DNA of 64,000 bases, from the NCBI RefSeq assembly GCF_009932335.1, contig NZ_BLJF01000001.1, forward strand, positions 2,976,001-3,040,000. The letters run 5' to 3'. Each line of letters opens with the position of its first letter. Position 1 is the first letter of the stretch. Both the position numbers and the translations under genes were made by a program. Shown piece after piece: positions 42,033-51,600 of the stretch. This DNA is from Pseudomonas asiatica (GTDB taxonomy: Bacteria; Pseudomonadota; Gammaproteobacteria; Pseudomonadales; Pseudomonadaceae). The notes under the pieces are model-generated. The model worked only from the letters and a program-made list of their open reading frames with translations, was not told the origin of the DNA and did no database searches.

Positions 42033-42050
42033 TTCGAATATTTCGAATAT
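42033..42050. promoter_or_regulatory. Putative operator of the toxin-antitoxin pair
   Basis: TTCGAATAT occurs twice in direct tandem (42033-42041 and 42042-42050); each TTCGAA is itself a palindrome. It lies about 65 bases before the antitoxin start in AT-rich DNA, where an autoregulating antitoxin would bind. Confidence 0.45.
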
Positions 42051-42113
42051 AACTCGGTTAGGCTGTTGCACCGTCGCAGCAGCGCCACGATCGATATCCC
42101 ACTGGAGATGCCC

Positions 42114-42581
42114 ATGACCACCGCCGACCTCTCTCGCAAGATGCTTCCCGATGAGAAAGAGATTGCCGTGGCAGTCGAATCGAGCCGAACGCTAGCAGCC
42201 TTCCTCTCGACAAAATCAGATACCCAACGGATTGAGCTGCTCAATGAAGAGAATCAGCGCCAGGTTGTTGAAGTACCTACCTTCGCGCTGCGTCTGTTTG
42301 GCGAGATTCTCAGCGAGCTGGCTCTGGGGAACTCGGTCAAAGTCGTTCCAATCCACGCCGAATTGACTACCCAAGAGGCAGCAGACCTACTCAACGTCTC
42401 TCGGCCGTACTTGGTAAAACTGCTAGACGAATCTGTGATTCCTCACACAAAAACGGGTCGCCATCGTCGGGTCAAATTCTCCGACCTGGTTGCCTACAAG
42501 GACAAACGTGACGAGGTAAGCCGTGCCGCAATGGACGCGCTGGCAGCCGAAGCCCAGGAGTTACGGATGGGGTACGAATGA
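42114..42581 (+). CDS. HTH (excisionase-type) antitoxin of a PIN toxin
   Basis: A 155-residue protein. The ATG at 42114 is chosen because GGAG at 42104-42107 is 6 bases upstream, while the ATG at 42108 is too close. The N-terminal 85 residues are helical and probably contact the toxin. Residues from about 88 on (LTTQEAADLLNVSRPYLVKL and the LDESVIPHTKTGRHRRVKFS segment) are a MerR/excisionase-type helix-turn-helix. It overlaps the PIN gene by 4 bases (ATGA), the usual antitoxin-first order. Codon use is less GC-rich than the neighbours, suggesting acquisition. Confidence 0.8.
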   Translation: MTTADLSRKMLPDEKEIAVAVESSRTLAAFLSTKSDTQRIELLNEENQRQVVEVPTFALRLFGEILSELALGNSVKVVPIHAELTTQEAADLLNVSRPYLVKLLDESVIPHTKTGRHRRVKFSDLVAYKDKRDEVSRAAMDALAAEAQELRMGYE

Positions 42582-43153
42582 AGCACTCGCCCTTCACGGC
42601 CATTTACGACGCGAACGTTCTTTATCCTGCCCCACTCCGTGATTTCCTGATGAACCTTGCATTGACAGGTATTTACCGAGCACGTTGGTCAACGAAGATT
42701 CATGACGAGTGGAAACGCAATTTATTGCTCAACCGGCCTGACCTCACCCTCGAGCAAGTAGATCGGACGTCACGGCGAATGGACGCTGCTGTACCTGACG
42801 CACTCGTAACTGACTACGAGTCGCTGGTAGAAGGGCTGGACTTGCCAGATAAGGATGATCGACATGTCCTCGCTGCTGCAATCAAGTGCAACGCTTCCGT
42901 CATCGTCACCTTCAACCTGAAGGATTTCCCCGAAACGGCTCTCGACGTTTTCGATATCGAGCCCTTACACCCGGATGACTTCATCGCCGACCTGTGGGAC
43001 CTGGACAAGGCAGCAGTACTTGAGGCTGCCCAGCGGCAGCGAATGTCCTTGAAAAACCCACCTCACAGCGTGCAGCAGTATCTCGACAGACTGCTTCAGC
43101 AAAAGCTTCCCGAGTCGGTGAAGTTGCTTTCAGAATTCAAATTCCTCCTCTGA
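42578..43153 (+). CDS. PIN-domain toxin (putative ribonuclease)
   Basis: A 191-residue protein. The PIN fold is shown by the first catalytic Asp11 in IYDANVLYPAPLRD, a conserved acidic helix STKIHDEWKRNLL, and the DKDDRHVLAAAIKCNASVIV stretch followed by TFNLKDFP, which carry the remaining metal-binding acids. The C-terminal 60 residues extend beyond the PIN core. PIN toxins cut RNA and are held by the upstream DNA-binding antitoxin. No phage or transposase gene flanks the pair. Confidence 0.82.
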   Translation: MKHSPFTAIYDANVLYPAPLRDFLMNLALTGIYRARWSTKIHDEWKRNLLLNRPDLTLEQVDRTSRRMDAAVPDALVTDYESLVEGLDLPDKDDRHVLAAAIKCNASVIVTFNLKDFPETALDVFDIEPLHPDDFIADLWDLDKAAVLEAAQRQRMSLKNPPHSVQQYLDRLLQQKLPESVKLLSEFKFLL

Positions 43154-43367
43154 ACATGCTACTCAGACGCTTTCTTGGTCTGAAGGGTGTTTGGTAAGAC
43201 CGCTCCCACAGTGGAAGCATACGCCCGCTAGACAGGTGATAGCTGGCAACCACTGCTCCGGGCAGCGAATCCAATTATCAAATTTTCTGACAACAATCGT
43301 CTTCCATCATCAGCCAGATCGGACATAAATTCTCCACCGTCAACCCCAGCAGCAACGGTAGAGCCCC

Positions 43368-46298
43368 ATGTCCAGCCCACAACACCAGCCCGCCTCCCCT
43401 GCCCTGACCACGCTGATCCAGCGCTCCGGCCTGCCCAGCCCTGCGCTCGGCGAAGCCCAGGCACATGCCGTGCTGCAAACGCACTACGGCATTGCCGGCA
43501 ACCTCTCGGCATTGGGCAGCCAACAGGACCTGAACTTCCGAGTAGACGCTCCACAAGGCCGTTTCGTGCTCAAGGCCTGCCACGGCAGCTACGCCCAGGT
43601 GGAACTGGAGGCCCAGCACGCCGCCCTGGCCTACCTGCGCGAACAGGGCTTGCCTGTGCCCGCCGTGCGCCCGGCTAGCGATGGCCAGATGCTGCTGGCG
43701 TTGGAAATAGACGGGCAACCGCTGCGCATGCGCCTGCTCGACTACATCGAAGGCCAGCCACTGACCCGCCTCAAGCACATGGAGCCACGCCTGATCGCCG
43801 AACTCGGCGGGCTCTGCGCGCGGCTGGACAAGGCCCTGGCCACTTTCGACCACCCGGGCCTGGCGCGCACCCTGCAATGGGACCCGCAACATGCCCAGGC
43901 ACTGATCCAGCACCTGCTGCCCGTGCTGGGCAACGCCGAGCAACGCGCCCGTATCGAACGGGCCACCCAGCTGGCCGCCGAGCACCTGGCGCCGCTGGTC
44001 GACCAGCTGCCAAGCCAGGCCGTGCACCTGGACATCACCGACGACAATGCCGTCTGGGCCCGCGATGTCGAGCGCCAGTGGCAGTTGCAAGGGGTGATCG
44101 ATTTCGGCGACCTGTTGCGCACATGGCGCATCGCCGACCTGTCGGTGACCTGCGCCGCATTGTTGCACCACGCCGAGGGCGACCCGCTGCGCATCCTGCC
44201 GGCCGTGCGTGCCTACCAGGCGCTCAATCCGCTGAGCGAAGCCGAACTGCGGGCGCTGTGGCCACTGGTGCTCAACCGCGCTGCCGTGCTGGTGCTGAGC
44301 AGCGAACAGCAACTCACCGTCGACCCCGGCAACCAGTACACCCGCGACAACATCGCCCATGAATGGGAAATCTTCGACACTGCCACCGCCGTACCTTTCG
44401 CGTTGATGGAAGCGGCCATCCTGCAAGCTGCGGGCCTGCAGCCAGCCACGCCGGACCTGAGCGGCTGCGCCCTTCTGCTCCCTGAACTGGGTCGGCAGGC
44501 AGTGACGCGCGTCGATCTGGGCGTGCTCAGCGTGCATTGCGAGGCGGGCAACTGGGAGCAACCGGGCTTCGACCAGCACCTGCTGACCACGCAACAGGCC
44601 CCGGCCTGCAGCCTGCACGGGCAGTATCGCCTGTCGCAAACCCATATCGATCGCCCCGAAGAGCCTGCCACCTGTGCCCTGGGCGTCGAGCTGCATGTAC
44701 CCAACGGCAGCCTGGTGCAAGCGCCAGATGCCGGCACCTGGCAGCGCCATGGCGACGGCCGTGGCTGCCTGCGCAGCGCGCACTGGGCGTTGTGGCTGCA
44801 AGGCCTGGAAGACGCGCCTGCAGATGGCCAGGCCGTGGAAAAAGGCCAGTCGCTGGGCAGCAGTTGTGGCTTCCTCAGCGTGCAACTGTGCCTGGATAGC
44901 GGCATCCAGCCGCCGTTCTTCGCCACCCCATCCCAGGCAACCGCCTGGCTGGCCCTGTGCCCGTCGCCAGCTGCGTTGCTGGGCTTCGACTGCAATGCCG
45001 AGCCGCTGCCCGACCCGCAGGCACTGCTGGCCCGCCGCGACGCCAGCTTCGCCCGCTCGCAGAAGCACTACTACGCGCAACCGCCTCACATCGAACGCGG
45101 TTGGCGCAACTACCTGATCGACATGCAGGGCCGCTCGTACCTCGACATGCTCAACAACGTCGCAGTGCTGGGCCACGGCCACCCGCGCATGGTCGCCGAG
45201 TCGGCACGGCAGTGGTCGCTGCTGAACACCAACTCGCGCTTCCACTATGCGGCCATCACCGAGTTCTCCGAACGCCTGCTGGAGTTGGCACCCGAAGGCT
45301 TCGACCGGGTGTTCATGGTCAACAGCGGTACCGAAGCCAACGACCTGGCGATTCGCCTGGCCTGGGCCTACAGCGGCGGGCGCGACCTGCTCAGCGTGCT
45401 GGAGGCCTACCACGGCTGGTCGGTGGCCACCGATGCCATCTCCACTTCCATCGCCGACAACCCGCAGGCCCTGGAAACCCGCCCGGACTGGGTGCACCCG
45501 GTCGAGGCGCCGAACACCTTCCGCGGCCGCTTCCGTGGCGCCGACAGCGCCACCCACTACCTGCGTGACGTCGACGCCAAGCTGGCCGACCTCGACGCCC
45601 GTGGCCGCCAGTTGGCGGGCATCATCTGCGAACCGGTGTACGGCAATGCCGGTGGTATTTCGTTGCCGGCCGGTTACCTGCGCGAGGCCTATGCCAAGGT
45701 CCGCGCCCGGGGCGGTGTGTGCATCGCCGACGAGGTGCAGGTCGGCTATGGCCGCCTGGGCGAGTACTTCTGGGGCTTCGAGGAACAGGGCGTGGTGCCC
45801 GACATCATCACCATGGCCAAGGGCATGGGCAACGGCCAGCCACTGGGCGTAGTCATCACCCGTCGCGAGATCGCCGAAGCGCTGGAGGCCGAGGGCTACT
45901 TCTTCTCCTCGGCCGGCGGCAGCCCGGTCAGCTGCCGCATCGGCATGGCGGTGCTGGATGTGATGCAGGAAGAAGGCCTGTGGGACAACGCGCGCGATAC
46001 CGGGCGCTATTTCAAGGCGCGCCTGCAGGCACTGGTCGACAAGCACCCGCTGGCCGGCGCGGCGCATGGTTCGGGCTTCTACCTGGGGCTGGAACTGGTG
46101 CGCGACCGCGCAACGCTGGAACCGGCAACCGAGGAAACCATGGCCCTGTGCAACCGCCTGCGTGACCTGGGCATCTTCATGCAGCCGACCGGTGATTACC
46201 TGAACATCCTCAAGATCAAGCCGCCGATGTGCACCACCCGGGCGAGCGTGGACTACTTTGTCGACAGCATTGATCGGGTGCTGGGTGAAGGGCTGTAG
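43368..46298 (+). CDS. Three-domain fusion: kinase-like, M23-like, class III aminotransferase
   Basis: A 976-residue cytoplasmic protein. Residues 30-330 are an aminoglycoside/homoserine-kinase-like fold with VHLDITDDNAVW as the catalytic loop and VIDFGD as the metal-binding Asp. Residues about 400-540 look like a LytM/M23 peptidase fold (ALGVELHVPNGSLVQAPDAG, VEKGQSLGS), but the usual His ligands are replaced. From about 560 on it is a class III aminotransferase with NSGTEANDLAIRLAW, ADEVQVGYGR and the PLP lysine in MAKGMGNG. The last domain resembles ethanolamine-phosphate phospho-lyases, so a phosphorylated amino alcohol is a possible substrate. The role is inferred. Confidence 0.85.
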   Translation: MSSPQHQPASPALTTLIQRSGLPSPALGEAQAHAVLQTHYGIAGNLSALGSQQDLNFRVDAPQGRFVLKACHGSYAQVELEAQHAALAYLREQGLPVPAVRPASDGQMLLALEIDGQPLRMRLLDYIEGQPLTRLKHMEPRLIAELGGLCARLDKALATFDHPGLARTLQWDPQHAQALIQHLLPVLGNAEQRARIERATQLAAEHLAPLVDQLPSQAVHLDITDDNAVWARDVERQWQLQGVIDFGDLLRTWRIADLSVTCAALLHHAEGDPLRILPAVRAYQALNPLSEAELRALWPLVLNRAAVLVLSSEQQLTVDPGNQYTRDNIAHEWEIFDTATAVPFALMEAAILQAAGLQPATPDLSGCALLLPELGRQAVTRVDLGVLSVHCEAGNWEQPGFDQHLLTTQQAPACSLHGQYRLSQTHIDRPEEPATCALGVELHVPNGSLVQAPDAGTWQRHGDGRGCLRSAHWALWLQGLEDAPADGQAVEKGQSLGSSCGFLSVQLCLDSGIQPPFFATPSQATAWLALCPSPAALLGFDCNAEPLPDPQALLARRDASFARSQKHYYAQPPHIERGWRNYLIDMQGRSYLDMLNNVAVLGHGHPRMVAESARQWSLLNTNSRFHYAAITEFSERLLELAPEGFDRVFMVNSGTEANDLAIRLAWAYSGGRDLLSVLEAYHGWSVATDAISTSIADNPQALETRPDWVHPVEAPNTFRGRFRGADSATHYLRDVDAKLADLDARGRQLAGIICEPVYGNAGGISLPAGYLREAYAKVRARGGVCIADEVQVGYGRLGEYFWGFEEQGVVPDIITMAKGMGNGQPLGVVITRREIAEALEAEGYFFSSAGGSPVSCRIGMAVLDVMQEEGLWDNARDTGRYFKARLQALVDKHPLAGAAHGSGFYLGLELVRDRATLEPATEETMALCNRLRDLGIFMQPTGDYLNILKIKPPMCTTRASVDYFVDSIDRVLGEGL

Positions 46299-46660
46299 GT
46301 GCTTGGCTTTGGTTTTTCAGCGCCTGTGAGATCGAGCGCCGCCCGCGCGGCGCTTCGCAGCACAAGGCTGCTCCTACATTTGTTTCGGGCCAATAAATCC
46401 TGAGGCGAGGGCGCGCGGCCCCTTGGTGTCCACCTCGATATCGTGTCGGGCAAACAAGGCGGTCGCGTGCACTGGTACAGGCGTTACTGGCCCGAAACAG
46501 ATGTAGGAGCAGCCTTGTGCTGCGAAGCGCCGCGCGGGCGGCGCTCGATCTCACAGGCGCTGACAATCCCCCGCCGAACCGCTCGGCACCCTGGTGCATT
46601 CTCAAACAAAAGCCCCATAATTTTCTTCCATAACACTCCCCGTCATCAGGTTTACTGACA
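46299..46660. other. Intergenic region with REPIN
   Basis: This 362-base stretch between the fusion gene and the LysR gene is mostly the inverted repeat at 46317-46563. The last 97 bases should contain the LysR promoter; I see no clear consensus boxes and no LysR operator with confidence. Confidence 0.6.
46317..46563. repeat. REPIN-like element with 76-base inverted repeat
   Basis: Bases 46317-46392 and 46488-46563 are reverse complements over 76 bases with a single mismatch, separated by 95 bases. Each arm joins cgcctgtgagatcgagcgcc, the gccgcccgcgcggcgc palindrome and a REP core of the cagcacaaggctgctcctac class. The core class differs from that in the 4572-4815 element while the gagcgccgcccgcgcggcgc part is shared. 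Confidence 0.9.
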
Positions 46661-47566
46661 ATGGCCTTTACCAGCGACTCCCTGGCAATCTTCCTCGCGG
46701 TGCTGGAGGCAGGCTCGTTCTCTGCCGCCGCGCGCAAGCTGGGGCGTGTGCCTTCGGCCGTGAGCATGGCCATCGCCCAGCTGGAGGCGGAGCTGGACCT
46801 GGTGCTGTTCGACCGGGCCACGCGCAAAGCCTTGCCAACCAGCGCCGCCCTGGCCCTGGAGCCCCAGGCCAGGCAGGTGATCTGCCAGCTCAACCTGCTC
46901 GATGCCCAAGCCCTGCAACTGCACAAGGGGCTGGAAAAGCGCCTGACTATCGCCATGGCCCCCGAGCTGCAGACCGGCCGCTGGAGCCAGCCGCTGGAAA
47001 CCCTCGCCCAGGAATTTCCCAGCCTGGAAATCGAGGTGCGTTCGGCCACCCAGGCCGAAGCCATCCGCCTGCTGCATGACGGTAGCGTGCAACTGGCACT
47101 GGTCTTCGAAAGGCCTGGCATCGACGAGCGCGAGTCATTCCTGGAAGCCGGCAGCCAGTTGCTGGTGGCCGTCGCCTCCCCCCGCCATCCGGCCGGGCAG
47201 AACAGCGGCACGCCGTTGCCGGAAGAGACTTTCGCCGAACAGCGGCAGATCATCGTGGCGTCGGGCAAGGCCACCGGGTCGGACCCACGCATGGTGCTGT
47301 CGCGGCGCATCTGGCTGACCGACAGCTACCTGGCCACGCTGGACCTGGTGCAATCGGGCCTTGGTTGGGCCTACCTGCCGCAGCCTTTGGTCGAGCCGTT
47401 GATTGCTTCGGGCGCGCTGGCGGAGGTGCGTTTCGACAACATGGCCAGCCGATTGCGCTTGTGGGTGGACATCATCTGGGTCAAGTCGCGCCCGTTGGGC
47501 CTGGGCGCGCGGCGTTACCTTGACGTGATGCGCCAATGCTTTGAAACAGAATCCCCGAGGTCCTGA
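46661..47566 (+). CDS. LysR-family transcriptional regulator
   Basis: A 301-residue regulator. The N-terminal HTH (residues 5-63) includes LAIFLAVLEAGSFSAAARKL and VPSAVSMAIAQLEAELDLVL, ending FDRATRKALPT. The C-terminal periplasmic-binding-like effector domain starts near residue 88 with RLTIAMAP. The effector is unknown. It could control the upstream fusion gene or the downstream T6SS cargo, both on the same strand. Confidence 0.92.
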   Translation: MAFTSDSLAIFLAVLEAGSFSAAARKLGRVPSAVSMAIAQLEAELDLVLFDRATRKALPTSAALALEPQARQVICQLNLLDAQALQLHKGLEKRLTIAMAPELQTGRWSQPLETLAQEFPSLEIEVRSATQAEAIRLLHDGSVQLALVFERPGIDERESFLEAGSQLLVAVASPRHPAGQNSGTPLPEETFAEQRQIIVASGKATGSDPRMVLSRRIWLTDSYLATLDLVQSGLGWAYLPQPLVEPLIASGALAEVRFDNMASRLRLWVDIIWVKSRPLGLGARRYLDVMRQCFETESPRS

Positions 47567-47688
47567 GCGATACGACTGCCTCGTCCGACAGCGAAAAATC
47601 CTACAGCTGGTTAGGAAGCCGATAACTACCTGCAGCATTGATTCCCCGTTAGGTTTCTGCTCGCCATCAAGAAGAAAAGGAACTTCTC

Positions 47689-48648
47689 ATGTCGAGCCAG
47701 TCCACGCAGGGCTACGTGCAGTCGGTCGATCACTTCGCCAACCAGCAGCGCCAACCAGAAGAAGCCCTCTACCTTTTACTGGACCCATTCGCCGGCTGCC
47801 CGCCTGAGCACCCGCTGGCCATCGCTGCCCTCAGCGAAGCGCTGGGTAGTGATGCCGTAACGCGCATCGACTGCAGCCGCCTGGTGCAGGATCCCGAGTG
47901 CTGGCCAGCTCTGGTGCGGCTCGCCGAACCCGGCGATGCGCCCACAGCCCTTGCCCTATTAAGCGCGACCTGCGCCGCTCGTGAATCGGCAGCTACCTGG
48001 CACCACGTGTGTGGCTGGCTGATCAGCGATCAACCCGCCGACCTCATCGCCCAGCACATCAGCCAACAGTGTCAGGTGCTGCACCAACCAGAACCGCACG
48101 GTATCACCGCCTGGTTCGAACCCGTGCGGCTGGCGCTGCTACGCGCGACCCTGAAAAACGCAGGCGAAGTCCTCGGGCCTGTTCGCAGCTGGCTACATCC
48201 CGATGGTTCTGGCAGTTGCGAGGTATTCGAGCGAGAACCCATGGCTGGCGAACTGGCCGTCCCCGAGGCCGTAAGGGCGACCCAGCACGTCGCACCGCAG
48301 ATCATTCAACTGCTCGGTGCCTGGCATCGCCTGAGTGCCGTGCAGCATCCCCATGCACCCTGGCACTTCCCAGGTTCATCAGGCCTGCCGGAAAACGCAC
48401 CCACCCATGCCATGAACCTGATCCTCAAGGCCTTCAGGCAAGGCCTGCGCGACCGTGCCGATATCCAGTGCATGTGCCTGCACATGCTCATGATTCACCC
48501 ACTGCTCCTTCAGCACCCGACCATCCAGCACGAGGTGGAAAGGGCCGCGGCCGGCGAGCAGCGCCTGGCGGACCGCTTCGCCAGCTACGACGACTGCACC
48601 TGGTCGCACATCGTCGCCGGCCTGCCGAAGGCAAGGAGTTACCCATGA
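47689..48648 (+). CDS. DUF4123-type T6SS effector adaptor
   Basis: A 319-residue soluble protein. The N-terminal part (ALYLLLDPFAGCPPEHPLAI and the ALLSATCAARE and HHVCGWLI stretches) follows the DUF4123 pattern, a chaperone/adaptor family that loads effectors onto VgrG spikes. It starts with AAAGGAA upstream and its stop overlaps the effector gene by 4 bases (ATGA). The match to DUF4123 is moderate; the gene position supports it. Confidence 0.65.
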   Translation: MSSQSTQGYVQSVDHFANQQRQPEEALYLLLDPFAGCPPEHPLAIAALSEALGSDAVTRIDCSRLVQDPECWPALVRLAEPGDAPTALALLSATCAARESAATWHHVCGWLISDQPADLIAQHISQQCQVLHQPEPHGITAWFEPVRLALLRATLKNAGEVLGPVRSWLHPDGSGSCEVFEREPMAGELAVPEAVRATQHVAPQIIQLLGAWHRLSAVQHPHAPWHFPGSSGLPENAPTHAMNLILKAFRQGLRDRADIQCMCLHMLMIHPLLLQHPTIQHEVERAAAGEQRLADRFASYDDCTWSHIVAGLPKARSYP

Positions 48649-51600
48649 GTATCAGCAAAGCCATCCACATCGCCATGCAGGAAGAGATCCCCAACACCTA
48701 CGGCACCTGCAATGCCTGCGAACGCTCCGGCCTGCCGATTCTACTGCTGCGCGAGGCCTACGCCCCACGCCCGGACACAGGGCGCCCCTATCGCCTGGCA
48801 GACGACAGCGAAATCATCTTCCACCCGGCGCACACCGACCAATTGCGCCTCCTGCGCCAAGGTTATGTCTACGTACTGCTCGACCAGGAAATCTGGCAGG
48901 CCTACGAGGTGGCGGCGGAAGGTACCTTGCGGCGCTTCCCGGTGTCGCAGATGCCCTTTGGGCCACCCAGGTCGTTACCCAAGGTATGCGCCACCGAAGG
49001 CCACGATGTGATTGCCTCGTTCATCAACATCGATACCCTGCTCTACCGCAAGGCCTGGATCGCCTTCGCCAACGACCCCTGGCCCCGTTCGGTACTCGAC
49101 CGCTATCGGCAAGGCATCGCCGACAGTGACCCGGGCACCCTCGCCCGCTTCGTCGAGGTGGACCTGAACACCGCACGCAACGACCCTGCCAGCCTCGGCA
49201 TCGCCATGACCGACAGCTTTCGCTTCGGCCTGGAACAGGTGCTGGAGTTCTCGACCTTTTCTTCTGCCAGGTTTACCAGCGTCCATGGCTTTTACAGCCG
49301 CCTGGGCCGCTGGCATGAAACCCGCACGCATGTGCGCAATGTCATCCAGCAGGAACAACTGCCCAATGGCGTGCTGGCGCTGACGCTGCCCGACCCGGTC
49401 GGCATGGTCATGGAGCTCAACGCGCAACGCACTGGCTGGGTGCAGGCCCTGCAGGAATGGCGGGCGCAGCCGCAGCGGCACTTCGAATACTTCACCTCGC
49501 AAGCACTACTGGGCATCCGCGAATTGCACGCGGCCATGGCTGCCGTGCAAGGTGCCGAGGACGCGCAGCGGGAAGCCCGGCAGATCGAGCAGTGGAACGA
49601 CAGCCCGATCGCGGCCAAGGCGTATCTGCCGCCGGTGGACATCGACGCGCAGACCGAACGCAACACCGCGCGCAAGCAGCAGGACGCCCGCGAGCGGCTG
49701 GAAGAGCGTTACGACGAAAGCGCCCGCGCCGCGTTCCAGGCCGATTACGACCGCGAACTGAAAAACTGGCAGTCGATGATCGACCAGGTTGGCGATCTGT
49801 ATGCGCGGCACTATGCCAAGCGGGCTTTTCAGCAGATCGGCTACTACGACTATGACGCGACCTCCCCCGTTTCGGTGGAGTACTTCATCCAGATGATGGC
49901 CGCCTGCCTGGCCGGCGGGCCCACTGAAACCTTGCCGCAGGAGGGTCAGCCGCTCGGGATCACCCAGCATATCTGGCAGCAGCTGCTGGAAGACGACCGC
50001 AGCCTGTTGTACCAGGCACTGCTGGCCAAGAATCAGAAGCTGATGCAGCAGGTGGCCAGGGCGCTGTCCGGGGACGACTTCGGCAAGGTGTACGACATCA
50101 TCAAGGGCATCGCCGGTACCGCCGATGGCCAACTGCTGATGATCAAGCCGATACAGGATGCCGTTGGCCAGTTGCTGGCCGCGACCAACAGCGCAGGGAA
50201 TGCGCTCAGCCAGCACCTGAGTGAACGGACCAAGACCCTGATCGGTCATGTGCATCGCTCGGCGTTTGCACTGTTCGCCGGGCAGCAGGTAACGCCGCTG
50301 CGGGTGTCGCTGACAGTGGGCGAATACATGAGCCTGCTCAATGAAGCCCTGGAAGCGCGGACCGATGCGTTTCTGCAGCAGGTAGACAAGCAGTTCCGTG
50401 ATCCCCTGGGCCGCAAGGTGCGGGCCATGGTGCTGAGTGGGGCGATCAATATTGCGGCAGCGGGTAACCGTAGCCAGATGATCGAGGTGATGCTCTGGAC
50501 GCTCGAAAGCGCCGAGAGCCTGCAGGCGCGGCTGGTGCAGTTGCGCGAGGGTGCAGCCGGCGGCGTCGGGGCGCTGGTACGCAATGTTGCGATTGGTGCG
50601 GGTACGCTGCGTGCGCAGGTTACGGGTGGTTTGAAGATCAGTTCTACGGCCGCGCAAAGCGTGGCAAGCGATGCGATGCGCAGCCTGCGGGATGCTGCAG
50701 CGAGCAGTGGAAGTGTGAAGCTGATGCTTGCCTTGGGGGGCATATGGTTCCAGCAGGATAGTCTGGGCAAGAACTATCGGGCGTTGCAAGAAACACATCA
50801 GAACAATCCAGAGGCGCTTGCGGCGATCTGGTCTTCATCGCTTGGGTTGTTGGGAGTGAGTGTCGAAGTGGCAGGCCTTGCTGTCACACTTGTACGACCG
50901 AAGATACCGTGGCCCGGAACGGTAACCATAGCTTCACTAGGAAAGAACCTAGCCAAGTATGGCGGCGCCATCACTGCACTCGCCAATGCCATGGATGCAG
51001 TGCAATACGTGAATGCGCTCGCCAGAACTAATAACCAAGGGGACAGCACCTCTGCAAACCAGTACGCTCGCGCGGCCGTGCTTGCTACAGTTTCCACTGT
51101 CTCTGGTATTTACTCGGCATTATTCGCAAGTTCGCTACTCGGCCCCTTAGGCTTTACGATCATCCTTGGTCTGGCAGCCTATACGCTGGCGATGGATGCC
51201 AAAAATCAAGAATCTTCACTATTAGAGCTTTGGTCCCGACATAGTAGATGGGGAACACCAGAGGAACATCGGCGCTGGATGAATCCACAAGATCTGGATA
51301 CCGCAATTGGCTCACTGAACGCGGCAGCCTTGGGAGTTCAAGCGCAGGCTTCAATTGAGACAAGATTTCAACCAACTCACAGTACGCACACGCCAGACCA
51401 AACAAAAGCCTTCATCAGCGATGACGCTGCTGTCGCGGCAGGCTTTTATCTCGATTTGTACATAAGCTTGCCAAATTTCAGTACTGAAGACGCACAGTAC
51501 AAATGGCAACTGACTGTATACCCAGCAGGGCAAAATCGACTGCCTTTTTATCTCTCTGGTAATAGTTCACATCCAAAAGTAGTCGAATACGTGCCCGAAG

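Noticed and set aside
43278..46067. Minus-strand frame of 929 codons across the fusion gene
   Set aside because: It is antisense to three conserved enzyme domains and has no domain of its own.
48009..48644. Extension of the effector frame upstream of 48645
   Set aside because: It runs in another frame through the DUF4123-type gene; the start at 48645 has AAGGAG and an ATGA overlap.
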